Below, piece after piece: positions 25,273 to 33,186 of a stretch of DNA of 34,009 bases; the stretch's first letter is position 1, and each line of letters opens with the position of its first letter. The notes under the pieces were generated by a model that was not told where the DNA came from, searched no databases, and saw only the letters and a program-made list of their open reading frames with translations. Origin of the DNA: Syntrophorhabdaceae bacterium (GTDB lineage Bacteria; Desulfobacterota; Syntrophorhabdia; Syntrophorhabdales; Syntrophorhabdaceae); the NCBI GenBank assembly GCA_036504895.1, contig DASXUJ010000037.1:1-34009 (forward strand), read 5' to 3'. The translations under genes and the position numbers were made by a program.

Positions 25273-26022
25273 ATGATGCAGGTGGTTCTGTTGAGGCATG
25301 GAGAAAGCCAGTGGAACCTGGAGAACAGGTTCACCGGGTGGACCGACGTCGATCTTTCGGAGCGGGGAGTTGAGGAGGCACGAAAGGCGGGGGAGATTCT
25401 CAAGAAAGAAGGATTCCTCTTTGATGTGGCATTTACATCGGTCTTGAAGAGGGCGATAAGGACCCTCTGGATTACACTCGAAGAAATGGACCTGATGTGG
25501 ATACCGGAGATCAAATCGTGGAGGCTTAACGAGAGGCACTATGGGGCACTCCAGGGGCTTAATAAAGCTGAAACCGCAAAAGCCTATGGAGAAAAACAGG
25601 TTCATGTCTGGAGGAGAAGTTACGACATCCCCCCTCCTGCGCTCGAACTTTGCGACACAAGGTATCCGGGACAAGAAGGGAAGTATGAAGCGGTCGCCAA
25701 AGACGAAATACCCCTGTGCGAAAGCCTCAAAGATACGGTGGAGAGGTTTCTTCCCTATTGGCACGATTCTATAGTGCCTACCATCCGCCAGGGGAAAAGG
25801 GTCATAATCGTCGCCCATGGAAATAGCCTGCGGGCTCTGGTGAAGCACCTGGACAACGTGTCCGATGAGGAGATACCGGAATTGAACATCCCCACCGGGG
25901 TTCCGCTCGTTTACCAATTCGATAATGACCTTAAACCTATATCTCACAGGTACCTCGCCGACGTGAGCGAGTTGGAGAAGGCGCTCAAAAAGGTGACCGA
26001 CCAGGGTAAGGCCGAAGGATAA
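25273..26022 (+). CDS. gpmA: 2,3-bisphosphoglycerate-dependent phosphoglycerate mutase
   Basis: The 249-residue enzyme interconverts 3- and 2-phosphoglycerate in glycolysis and gluconeogenesis. It has [19 protein letters not shown] with the phosphorylated His, the substrate loop [26 protein letters not shown], and the second catalytic His in [14 protein letters not shown]. Length matches the GpmA class. GGGAAGG sits at good distance from the ATG at 25273; an in-frame GTG at 25267 overlaps that ribosome site and is less likely. Two TATAAT boxes in tandem (about 25229 and 25246) lie upstream, but neither has a good -35. Confidence 0.94.
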   Translation: MMQVVLLRHGESQWNLENRFTGWTDVDLSERGVEEARKAGEILKKEGFLFDVAFTSVLKRAIRTLWITLEEMDLMWIPEIKSWRLNERHYGALQGLNKAETAKAYGEKQVHVWRRSYDIPPPALELCDTRYPGQEGKYEAVAKDEIPLCESLKDTVERFLPYWHDSIVPTIRQGKRVIIVAHGNSLRALVKHLDNVSDEEIPELNIPTGVPLVYQFDNDLKPISHRYLADVSELEKALKKVTDQGKAEG

Positions 26023-26034
26023 GGGGATGTTATT

Positions 26035-26913
26035 TTGAATTCACCCGTCCTTCTCCTTTCGGCGGAGGAAAAAGAAAGGTTTCACAAGAAAATATGCGGT
26101 CATTATTTGCAGTATGGCCGCGATCTGCCGTGGAGAAAGACCCGGGACGGATACCGGATTTTTGTTTCCGAGGTAATGCTTCAGCAAACGCAGGTGGAGC
26201 GGGTCATGGGCAAATATGAGGATTTCATCTATCTCTTCCCCTCCTTCGCAGCCCTTGCGGATTCTTCTTTGAAGGACGTGCTTTTCGCATGGCAGGGCCT
26301 CGGCTACAACAGACGGGCCCTTTCCATGGTCGGAGCAGCCCGGAAGGTGGTGACGCACCATGATGCTGCGCTGCCCCGAACAATAGGAGATCTGGCTGCC
26401 CTTCCGGGCATCGGGAAGGCCACAGCCGCCGCTATACTCTGTTTCGCATTCGATGAGCCTGTGCCATTTATCGAAACAAATATAAGAAGGGTTTTTATCG
26501 ACCATTTCTTCCAGGGCACAGGACCGGTGAAAGATAATGAAATCCTTCCTTTAATTGAAGAGACCCTCGACCGCGACGCCCCCCGGGAATGGTTTTATGC
26601 CCTCATGGACTACGGGTCCATGCTCGGAAAAAAATCGGGCAATGCAAACCGTAAGAGCGCTCATTACCGGAAACAGTCTCCTTTCGCGAACTCGGACAGG
26701 CGCGTACGGGGAGCCGTTCTTAAACTTCTTCTGACGGAAGATTCAGTGTCTTCAGCCGACATCGGCGCCCGTACCGGGGTTTCAGCCGAAAGGGTCCTGC
26801 CGATTCTACGATGCATGGAGAGAGAAGGGCTGGTAAAGGAGACGGAGGGAACGTATATGATTAATGATGGAGAAAAAATGAATTCTCCGTCGATTTCGAT
26901 TGCACCCTCATAA
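26035..26913 (+). CDS. MutY-like HhH-GPD DNA glycosylase lacking the Fe-S cluster
   Basis: The 292-residue protein matches the catalytic half of A/G-specific adenine glycosylases: LPWRK (31-35), VSEVMLQQTQVERV with the catalytic Glu46, and the helix-hairpin-helix LPGIGKATAAAIL (123-135). Two things differ. The catalytic Asp of the PILDGNV region of E. coli MutY is replaced by Glu147 in VPFIETNIRRV. The four-cysteine [4Fe-4S] motif after the core is absent; that stretch reads MLGKKSGNANRKSAHYRKQS. Instead of the NUDIX-like domain the C-terminus looks like a winged helix (VRGAVLKLLL to EGLVKETEGTY). It starts with TTG behind AAGGGGA and follows gpmA by 12 bp. Confidence 0.78.
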   Translation: MNSPVLLLSAEEKERFHKKICGHYLQYGRDLPWRKTRDGYRIFVSEVMLQQTQVERVMGKYEDFIYLFPSFAALADSSLKDVLFAWQGLGYNRRALSMVGAARKVVTHHDAALPRTIGDLAALPGIGKATAAAILCFAFDEPVPFIETNIRRVFIDHFFQGTGPVKDNEILPLIEETLDRDAPREWFYALMDYGSMLGKKSGNANRKSAHYRKQSPFANSDRRVRGAVLKLLLTEDSVSSADIGARTGVSAERVLPILRCMEREGLVKETEGTYMINDGEKMNSPSISIAPS

Positions 26914-26928
26914 AGAGATGAATTAGAT
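26900..26928 (+). promoter_or_regulatory. Candidate promoter of nrfA
   Basis: TTGCAC (26900-26905, inside the end of the upstream gene) and TTAGAT (26923-26928) are 17 bp apart, each a 4/6 match. The transcript would have a leader of about 95 nt that contains the hairpin ACGCTCT-CCGGGA-AGAGCGT (26961-26980). Confidence 0.35.
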
Positions 26929-27029
26929 TTCATTATATAACGGTGTAACCCGAGTGGCGGACGCTCTCCGGGAAGAGCGTGCAGGGATTGAGTATAACCC
27001 GCTTATGATTCACTTAAAGAGGTGACGGT

Positions 27030-28313
27030 ATGAAGGGGCGAGTGATATTGGTCATGGTAATTCTCGGAATAATGATTTTAACAGTCTCTCTGGCAACACG
27101 GGGAATTGCCCAAAAGCCGGCGGTGCCGGAGAAGTTGCCCGAGATCCCGGAAGGAGAATACGACCCGGCTTATTGGGGAAGATTTTATCCCCTCCAGTAC
27201 AAGAGTTGGCTCAAAAGCCTCGAAACATCGCCTTCACCCACCGGATACGGAGGAAGTATAAACTTTCAGCATTCTACCAGGCAACCCGAGATTCTGATGA
27301 ATTTTAAGGGCATGCCCTTCAGTAAAGATTACAGTGAAGATAGGGGCCATCCTTATGCACTCGGTGATTTTAAGCAGAGCAAGAGGGTTACCGCTGCTAG
27401 CCCGGGTGCATGCATGACCTGCAAGACTGCCAATCTCAAGGACATCTATAAGGAGATGGGCGGGACATACGCGAAGAAGCCGTTACAGGAATTGCTTCCA
27501 AAGCTGACCCACAGCATCACCTGTGCGAACTGCCATGATCCGGCTACCATGGGACTTCGCATTATGAACCCCGCATTTACCGAAGCAATGGAAAGACGGG
27601 GCATTGATGTGAAGAAGGCGTCGAGGGAAGAGATGAGGAGTTTTGTGTGCGGCCAGTGCCACTCCGAATACTACTTCGAGCCCGGCACGACTCGCGTGAT
27701 TTTTCCCTGGAATAAGGGGCTAAGGCCGGACCAGACATTTGCCTATTATGAGATGAAACCGGGAGGGTTCGGTCAGGATTGGGTTCATCCCGATTCAAAG
27801 GCTAAGATGCTGAAAGCCCAGCACCCTGATTTCGAGACGTGGAGTACGGGAACCCACGGCAGCGCGGGCGTTTCCTGCGCTGATTGTCATATGCCCTCGA
27901 TGAAGGAAGACGGAAAAAGATACAGTTCCCATTGGATCACGAGCCCCATGAGAACCGTTGAATCTTCCTGCAGCCCGTGTCATGAAAAAGACGCCCGGTG
28001 GCTCAGGAGCAGGGTGAAAACCGCCCAGGATACCACATGGCTATTACAGCGTACGGCAGGACAGCTTGTGGCCCGTGCCCATGAGACCATAGGCAAGGCC
28101 GCGGCCGCGGGTAAAGCAGATGAGGCCCGGCTTGAGAATGCCCGGGCACTGGTGAGAAAAGCTCAATGGTACTGGGATTTCGTGGCCGCCGAAAACAGCA
28201 TGGGCTTTCACAACCCCGTGCAGGTCCTGGGCACATTGGGACAATCCATCGATCTTGCCCATCAGGCGATCGAAGAGGCGAACCGGGAGAAATGGGAGAA
28301 ATGGGAGAAATGA
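27030..28313 (+). CDS. nrfA: Ammonia-forming cytochrome c nitrite reductase NrfA
   Basis: The 427-residue periplasmic protein has a signal peptide (cleavage after about residue 27) and five heme sites. The catalytic site is CMTCK (128-132), the Lys-ligated heme peculiar to NrfA. Four CXXCH sites follow: CANCH (165), CGQCH (207), CADCH (283) and CSPCH (314). SEYYFEP after heme 3 and MLKAQHPDFETW match the calcium-binding region, and THGSAG and MGFHNP supply His ligands. It reduces nitrite to ammonium with six electrons. No nrfH (NapC/NirT-type quinol dehydrogenase) lies beside it. The C-terminus ends in a short WEKWEK repeat. GAGGTG precedes the ATG. Confidence 0.93.
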   Translation: MKGRVILVMVILGIMILTVSLATRGIAQKPAVPEKLPEIPEGEYDPAYWGRFYPLQYKSWLKSLETSPSPTGYGGSINFQHSTRQPEILMNFKGMPFSKDYSEDRGHPYALGDFKQSKRVTAASPGACMTCKTANLKDIYKEMGGTYAKKPLQELLPKLTHSITCANCHDPATMGLRIMNPAFTEAMERRGIDVKKASREEMRSFVCGQCHSEYYFEPGTTRVIFPWNKGLRPDQTFAYYEMKPGGFGQDWVHPDSKAKMLKAQHPDFETWSTGTHGSAGVSCADCHMPSMKEDGKRYSSHWITSPMRTVESSCSPCHEKDARWLRSRVKTAQDTTWLLQRTAGQLVARAHETIGKAAAAGKADEARLENARALVRKAQWYWDFVAAENSMGFHNPVQVLGTLGQSIDLAHQAIEEANREKWEKWEK

Positions 28314-28316
28314 GTG

Positions 28317-28853
28317 CTATCCGGTTTTTGTTGTGGTGAAACGATTGTGTCGTATTTTGTCATAATCTAATTTCTCAACAGAAACGGGAGGCTTGGTCTC
28401 CGCGCGAAAACCCACACTGATTATGCATTCCACCTTCACATTTTCGGGGATACCAAGGAGGTCCTGTACGTACTCCCCGGCTGTCAGGGCAGACGAATGG
28501 CTTCGGTTCCTGATTTGGATCCAACAGGTTCCGAGACCGAGGGAATGGGCAATGAGTTGAACCACGATCGCTGCTATGGAGCAGTCTTCGACCCACACGT
28601 CTGAGACCTTCTCATCTCCGCAGATTACGATGCCCAAAGGTGCTCCCTTTAAAAATGCGGAGCCCTGTTCCTTTGCGAGGGAGAGGTGTGCGAGGACGCC
28701 GGGATCATCGACGAAAATAAAGGTCCACGGGTTCCTCCCCATGGAAGTGGGACACCGAAGCAGGGCTTCCTTCATGATCTCGAGAGACCGCGCGTCTACT
28801 ATGTCCTTCTCGTATTTCCGGATACTCCTTCTGGTACGCAGTATATTGATCAA
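28317..28853 (-). CDS. Nitroreductase-family flavoprotein
   Basis: I start this gene at a TTG (28853) because a perfect AGGAGG stands six bases ahead; this gives 178 residues beginning MINILRTRRSIRKY, the usual nitroreductase opening. A further upstream TTG (28901) has no such site. Other family features are LRCPTSMGRNPWTFIFV, DCSIAAIVVQLIAHSLGLGTCWIQI and IISVGFRAE near the end. These FMN enzymes reduce nitroaromatics, quinones or enones with NAD(P)H. Its natural substrate is not readable. It is convergent with nrfA, with 3 bp between stops; shared position with a nitrite reductase does not imply shared function. Confidence 0.85.
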   Translation of the reverse strand: MINILRTRRSIRKYEKDIVDARSLEIMKEALLRCPTSMGRNPWTFIFVDDPGVLAHLSLAKEQGSAFLKGAPLGIVICGDEKVSDVWVEDCSIAAIVVQLIAHSLGLGTCWIQIRNRSHSSALTAGEYVQDLLGIPENVKVECIISVGFRAETKPPVSVEKLDYDKIRHNRFTTTKTG

Positions 28854-28953
28854 GATATCCCTCCTGAAGAAATAGACTTTAGTTCTGCCTTTTAATGTCA
28901 ATTATGACATGTTGCAGCCCATATTCAAGAGGATTCTTGTGGGGGGAGGGAGG

Positions 28954-29898
28954 TCAGGCATGGTTTCTGAGCATCAGTTCCGTTGGGTGAGGACTAAGGT
29001 AGAACTGAGTTTCGAGATAAGGTTGCTTGTATTTGCGGACGTAGTGACGGAGCAGGGTCAGGGGGACCGCGAGGGGCAGGAAACCTTTTCGATATTCTTC
29101 TATAAGTCCTAAAAGCTCACTTTTTTCATCTGCCGATAAATGTTTTTTGAAATAACCCGCTATGTGGAGCAGGACATTGGTGTTCTTCCGTGAAGTCGTG
29201 GGAAGTCGAAGGCCTTCCATGAGGAGTGAGATATACTCCCCGTGGATAACCGCGCGCAAATCCCCCGCAGTGGCGATGAGGCGGCCGAGGGTCGTATAAT
29301 GCTTCGTGCTGTGGGAGAGGATGAGGAGCTTATGATTCGAATGAAAAGCTATGAGTTCCTGCGCCGAAGTTTTTCCGGCGATGAATTTCTGCCACCTCTT
29401 GAAGACGAAGAGACGGATAAGGAAATTCTCACGAAATCCGGGATCCCGAAGCCTTTCTTCGTCTTCCGCGGGGATGAGGGGAAAGCGCCTCGTAAATGCA
29501 GTGGCGAAAAGGCCCGCATCCTTTCTCCCGGATGTGCCTGCCCCGGTTTCAATGTGCACTCCCCCCAGGGCGCAGCTGGGCGACCGGCTCTTGAATATGA
29601 ATCCGGAAAGTCCCTCATGTGAGATCCCATCGAGTCTGGCGCGTGACCATTCCACCATGCGCTCCGTATGGTCGATTCCGGTATGGGTGGTCCTGAGGTG
29701 GAGAGCGTCCGACTCTTCCACGAGTTGCATGGCCTCTCTGGGCACGGGCAGCCCGCATTCGACTTCCGGACAGACGGGGCACCATTCGATAGAACGGCCA
29801 AGGGTGTCGGTGAGATAGTGATCCTGCTTACCGGTCCCGTCATAGCGTATCTTATCGCCCGTCAGACATCTGCTGATTCCGACCCTGATCTTTTCCAC
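28954..29898 (-). CDS. DUF523/DUF1722 (YbgA-type) fusion protein
   Basis: The start chosen is GTG at 29898, with GGAGGA eight bases ahead, giving 314 residues. The N-terminal DUF523 domain reads VGISRCLTGDKIRYDG, CPEVECGLPVPRE and FIFKSRSPSCALGGV, with several conserved Cys that may bind metal. The C-terminal DUF1722/YbgA domain has AFHSNHKLLILSHSTKHYTTLGRL and FPLAVPLTLL-like FLPLAVPLTLLRHYV. The fusion is common in proteobacteria; links to photolyases and thiouridine metabolism have been suggested from context, but its function is not established. An in-frame ATG at 29985 would add a basic non-conserved extension. Confidence 0.82.
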   Translation of the reverse strand: MEKIRVGISRCLTGDKIRYDGTGKQDHYLTDTLGRSIEWCPVCPEVECGLPVPREAMQLVEESDALHLRTTHTGIDHTERMVEWSRARLDGISHEGLSGFIFKSRSPSCALGGVHIETGAGTSGRKDAGLFATAFTRRFPLIPAEDEERLRDPGFRENFLIRLFVFKRWQKFIAGKTSAQELIAFHSNHKLLILSHSTKHYTTLGRLIATAGDLRAVIHGEYISLLMEGLRLPTTSRKNTNVLLHIAGYFKKHLSADEKSELLGLIEEYRKGFLPLAVPLTLLRHYVRKYKQPYLETQFYLSPHPTELMLRNHA

Positions 29899-29987
29899 GC
29901 GATCATTCCTCCGCCATGACCGGTCACTTCCCCGCACTGGGGACCGGTTCTCCCGCGCCTTTCCTGCGCGCATCCCGCCGGCCACCC

Positions 29988-30016
29988 TTGACAGGTATTA
30001 GGGATCCTTATATTAT
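29988..30016 (+). promoter_or_regulatory. Consensus sigma-70 promoter
   Basis: TTGACA (29988-29993) and TATTAT (30011-30016) are exactly 17 bp apart; TATAAT also occurs 3 bp further on. The predicted start point is about 30023, the first base of a 59-codon open frame, so the product would be a leaderless mRNA or a small RNA. Confidence 0.55.
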
Positions 30017-30022
30017 AATAGA

Positions 30023-30202
30023 ATGGACGACCAAAAACCGTCAACAGGGGAAATCAAAACACCCCCAAACATGGTGGTCTATCGCCCTGATGAGCCACTT
30101 TACGAGACCCTCTACACATGCGTCTGTCTTTCCGAAATTCGGGATATGGCCGATGAAGAAGTCGGGGAGCCCAAAAAGGAAAAACAGTCGCCCGGCGGAT
30201 AA
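30023..30202 (+). CDS. Possible leaderless small protein, 59 aa
   Basis: An open frame runs from ATG at 30023 to TAA at 30202. The protein starts MDDQKPSTGEIKTPPNMVVY, is acidic in the middle (YRPDEPLYETLYT, RDMADEEVGEP) and ends in Lys/Gln/Gly. It holds the motif CVC and no membrane segment. No Shine-Dalgarno sequence precedes it; instead a consensus promoter places the transcript start on the ATG. I do not recognise the protein. The region 30203-30470 holds two perfect hairpins and no further gene that I can support. Confidence 0.35.
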   Translation: MDDQKPSTGEIKTPPNMVVYRPDEPLYETLYTCVCLSEIRDMADEEVGEPKKEKQSPGG

Positions 30203-30363
30203 TCGGCTATTCGGCAAAATCTGTACAGAAAAGATGTGTTCGGCAGTTCCCTCTGCTTTCCAGGTGTAACGAGGAAGGTCCGCCTTGATTTTACGCATTA
30301 CGGAGAAGCTCCTCTCATAAAGATATAGGCGAGTGCTTCCCACGATTCCGGAAGGTCAGTGAA

Positions 30364-30399
30364 GCCGGAGGGAAAGAGATGAATCCCTTTCCCTCCGGC
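30364..30399. repeat. Perfect 13-bp hairpin
   Basis: GCCGGAGGGAAAG (30364-30376) is perfectly complementary to 30387-30399, with a 10-nt loop. It lies downstream of the large minus-strand gene. No T-run follows in either direction, so it is a stem-loop of unknown role rather than a standard terminator. Confidence 0.6.
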
Positions 30400-30421
30400 C
30401 GTACCCCTGTTTCTGTCTATC

Positions 30422-30451
30422 CACCGGGAGTGAAGTAGCTCACTCCCGGTG
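30422..30451. terminator. Perfect 12-bp hairpin after the FecR/DUF6600 gene
   Basis: CACCGGGAGTGA (30422-30433) is perfectly complementary to 30440-30451, with a 6-nt loop, 20 bp beyond the stop of the minus-strand gene. The stem is strong but no T-run follows on the minus strand; a Rho-assisted stop or 3'-end stabiliser is likely. On the plus strand TTTT comes ten bases later. Confidence 0.45.
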
Positions 30452-30470
30452 AAGAGTCGGTTTTAGTGCT

Positions 30471-33173
30471 TCACCCGGGCTGTCCCGGCTGCTGCTGTGG
30501 TTTCTGCTGCTGTTGCTGTCTTTGTTGCTGCTGTTTCTGCTGCTGCTCTCGCTGTTGTTGTTCCCTCTGTTGCTGCTGTTTCTGCTGCTGCTCCTTTTGT
30601 TGCTGCTGTCTTTGCTGCTGTTCTCGCTGCTGCTGCTCCCTTTGCTGCTGCTGTTGCTGTTGTTTTTGCTGCTGCTGCTGTTGTTGTTCCCTCTGTTGCT
30701 GTTGTCTCTGCTGCTGCTCTCTTTGCTGTTGTTGCTGCTGCTGCTGTTGTCTCTGCTGCTGTTCCCTTTGCTGGGCCTGCTGCTGTTCCCTTTGCTGCGC
30801 CTGCTGCGCCTGCTGTGGCTTAGGCTGCTGCGCCTGCTGCTGTGTCTGCTGCTGTGGCTTAGGCTGCTGGGCCTGCTGCTGTGCGTGTTGCTGCGGCGGC
30901 TGCTGCTGGGCCTGCTGCTGCGGTCTCGGAACCTGGTTTACCTGTCCCGGCTGGCCCGGTTTTGAGGGGGGTGTTATTCCACCCGGCTGTGACGGCTGGC
31001 CTGGCTGACCAGGCCTCGACGGAGGAGTAACTCCGCTGGGCTGTCCCGGCTGTCCCGGTTTTCCCGGAGGAGTAATCCCACCGGGCTGGGTGGGCTGTCC
31101 CGGTTTTGAGGGAGTAGTAACCCCGCTGGGCTGTCCGGGCTGTCCGGAAGGAGTCGGCTGACCGGGCTGACCCGGTTTCGACGGAGGAGTAATCCCGCCC
31201 TGCTGTCCCTGCTGTCCCGGTTTTCCCGGAGGAGTCGGCTGTCCCGGCCTTGACGGAGGTGTTATGCCGCCCGGCTGGGTGGGCTGTCCCGGTTTCGACG
31301 GAGGCGTAACCCCGCTGGGCTGTCCCGGTTGACCCGGCTGTCCGGGTTTCGACGGAGGAGTCGGCTGTCCCGGTTTTCCCGGAGGAGTAATCCCACCGGG
31401 CTGGGTGGGCTGACCCGGTTTTGACGGAGGAGTAACCCCGCCCGGCTGACCCGGCTGACCCGGCTGACCCGGCTGACCGGGTTTCGACGGAGGAGTCGCC
31501 TGACCCGGCTGACCCGGTTTTCCCGGAGGAGTCGGCTGTCCGGGCTGACCCGGTTTTCCCGGAGGAGTGGCCTGACCAGGTTGACCAGGTTGACCAGGAC
31601 CCGTAATTCTCCCGGTAGGCTTCACATCTTTCTGAACGAGTTTGACTTCTGCTTTCGGCTTATTCATCTGGTTTGCAGGTACGATGTAGTCATGGCTCTT
31701 CGGCTGATCGATCTTGGTATTGCGGTTGATCCTTCCCTCAGGAATCTTCTTTACCTGCTGCTCGAGAGTCTGGGCGTTTATATTCCTGACTTGGGGCATC
31801 GCCTTCTCGTTCTGCCTTATTCTCGTGACCACGCTGTTGTGGGGTTTATTATTTACCGTCACATTCGTGAAATTGAACTTCTGCTTATTCGTTGTGTAGT
31901 TGTTGATGACCGTATTGTTCACCACCGGAGCTGCCCTGTAATTATTGATAATGGTGGTCTGATTGATATTGGTTACCCGAACGCTCCGATAATTGTTCAC
32001 GTTGTAAAAATTGTTCTGATTCACCACCACCGCTTGATTCACGTATGCATATCTATTGATATGAACATCCACGTGTCTACCGCCGGTTATGACGATGTCG
32101 TGGCGGCCTCCCCAGTGGCGATGGCTATAGTAAGGTTCCGCAGGGGCAAGGGGCACCCATCCTACGTTGGGGCCGCTATGTATCCAGGCGACTCTTCCCG
32201 GGGTCCAGGCGAAGGCGATATCCAAAAGAGGTATGCCGGCTACTACCCTTGCGACGGGTGGGGCCCAATACCAGTGATGGCCGACGCGGACCCAGTTGCC
32301 GTAGTGGTGCGTCATATATCCGAAAGGCTCTGCAGGAACCCATGTCTGGTCGCCGGACCAGTCGGTCCAACGGCCCGCCGTAAACGGCGCCCATCCAGCA
32401 TCCACATTCACCGGCCGCCACAATAGCCTCTCTCTGCCTTCATACACGACTCTTTCCCATCTGCCGTTCTCCTCCAGGACATAGGCTTCGTCCTGCAGTG
32501 CGGGAGGGAGGTACTTCGCCGACGGACCTCGGACTCTTACCTTTGATGCCCAATATGCTTCACGTGTTCCGTTCCACTGGTCCCACGTGGGATCAACGGC
32601 CCCTTCGCCCGAGGCGACCTGATTCTGGTCGGCGAGAACCGATGGCGAACCGGCAGTCACATCATATTTTGCCTGGGTTGAAGAATGGATGAAACTGACC
32701 TTGCCTTTGACGGCGATCACCTCGACCGAATTCTCCCCAACGTAGAAATCAAAGACGGAGCCCGGATAGGCGAGCACATAGCCGAAAGGACAGGTGGCCT
32801 TAATGACTGTTTTGTGGCCTTTATTGTAAAAACGTGCCACCCCGGAAGCCACGTCAGCCTCCGATACCTCGACATCGAGGGCGATGAACTGAATCTGGGT
32901 GCTGTAGCCGTTCCTGATCCAGGTCCCGTTGGGAACGATTAGTTCATTCATCCCCTGGGTCCCGGAAAAAAGTGTGTCGCCGGCGCCGAAGGGCGCATCC
33001 TTGACCACGGCCACCCAGTCATTTTCCGCCGCAACATAACGAAGAAGGTCCCCCTCGATATGGTAGACGCGACCCACGACCACGGAGGGCGCATCAGCCG
33101 CGAATGACGGCATGATCATCGCAGCCACCGCGGGGAACAAAAAGACCATGAATACCAACCATCTTTTCATCAT
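30471..33173 (-). CDS. Secreted FecR/DUF6600 protein with collagen-like and Gln-rich tail
   Basis: The protein is 900 residues from ATG at 33173, seven bases after AGGAGA. A signal peptide ([20 protein letters not shown], cut near SFA-A) leads into a FecR-like beta domain (about 30-190: [29 protein letters not shown]). A Trp/Tyr-rich DUF6600 segment follows (about 240-340: [22 protein letters not shown]). Next come an Asn-rich region (375-440), a collagen-like Pro-Gly-Gln region (about 521-744) and a Gln-rich tail with interspersed Arg, Glu and Lys (about 750-900). It is probably exported; whether it is surface-bound or periplasmic is unclear. The tail suggests an elongated, disordered or adhesive structure. 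No partner gene is adjacent. Confidence 0.8.
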   Translation of the reverse strand: MMKRWLVFMVFLFPAVAAMIMPSFAADAPSVVVGRVYHIEGDLLRYVAAENDWVAVVKDAPFGAGDTLFSGTQGMNELIVPNGTWIRNGYSTQIQFIALDVEVSEADVASGVARFYNKGHKTVIKATCPFGYVLAYPGSVFDFYVGENSVEVIAVKGKVSFIHSSTQAKYDVTAGSPSVLADQNQVASGEGAVDPTWDQWNGTREAYWASKVRVRGPSAKYLPPALQDEAYVLEENGRWERVVYEGRERLLWRPVNVDAGWAPFTAGRWTDWSGDQTWVPAEPFGYMTHHYGNWVRVGHHWYWAPPVARVVAGIPLLDIAFAWTPGRVAWIHSGPNVGWVPLAPAEPYYSHRHWGGRHDIVITGGRHVDVHINRYAYVNQAVVVNQNNFYNVNNYRSVRVTNINQTTIINNYRAAPVVNNTVINNYTTNKQKFNFTNVTVNNKPHNSVVTRIRQNEKAMPQVRNINAQTLEQQVKKIPEGRINRNTKIDQPKSHDYIVPANQMNKPKAEVKLVQKDVKPTGRITGPGQPGQPGQATPPGKPGQPGQPTPPGKPGQPGQATPPSKPGQPGQPGQPGQPGGVTPPSKPGQPTQPGGITPPGKPGQPTPPSKPGQPGQPGQPSGVTPPSKPGQPTQPGGITPPSRPGQPTPPGKPGQQGQQGGITPPSKPGQPGQPTPSGQPGQPSGVTTPSKPGQPTQPGGITPPGKPGQPGQPSGVTPPSRPGQPGQPSQPGGITPPSKPGQPGQVNQVPRPQQQAQQQPPQQHAQQQAQQPKPQQQTQQQAQQPKPQQAQQAQQREQQQAQQREQQQRQQQQQQQQQREQQQRQQQQREQQQQQQQKQQQQQQQREQQQREQQQRQQQQKEQQQKQQQQREQQQREQQQKQQQQRQQQQQKPQQQPGQPG
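30474..30920 (-). repeat. CAG/CAA trinucleotide-rich tract (poly-Gln tail)
   Basis: About 450 bp of near-pure CAG/CAA codons on the minus strand, broken by CGG, GAG, AAG and GCC codons. It encodes blocks such as [13 protein letters not shown]. Long open frames on the opposite strand here (Cys- or Leu-rich) are artefacts of the triplet repeat. Confidence 0.9.
30938..31605 (-). repeat. Collagen-like [12 protein letters not shown] coding repeats
   Basis: About 670 bp built from variants of the units PGQPGQ and [16 protein letters not shown] 51-bp stretch at 31047-31097 recurs without change at 31362-31412, 315 bp (105 codons) apart and in frame, which points to recent duplication or recombination. 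Confidence 0.9.
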
Positions 33174-33186
33174 TATCATCTCTCCT

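Noticed and set aside
26940-27003. c-di-GMP/cGAMP riboswitch before nrfA
   Set aside because: Only one simple hairpin and a direct repeat are seen; the conserved core expected for that riboswitch class is not present.
30041-30343. 100-residue minus-strand frame
   Set aside because: It overlaps the promoter-linked 59-codon frame and a non-coding stretch, shows no domain, and no ribosome site is evident.
30466-31008. Long Cys-rich, Leu-rich and Ala-rich open frames on the plus strand
   Set aside because: They are the complement of CAG/CAA and Pro-Gly-Gln codons of the minus-strand gene and have no ribosome site or domain.
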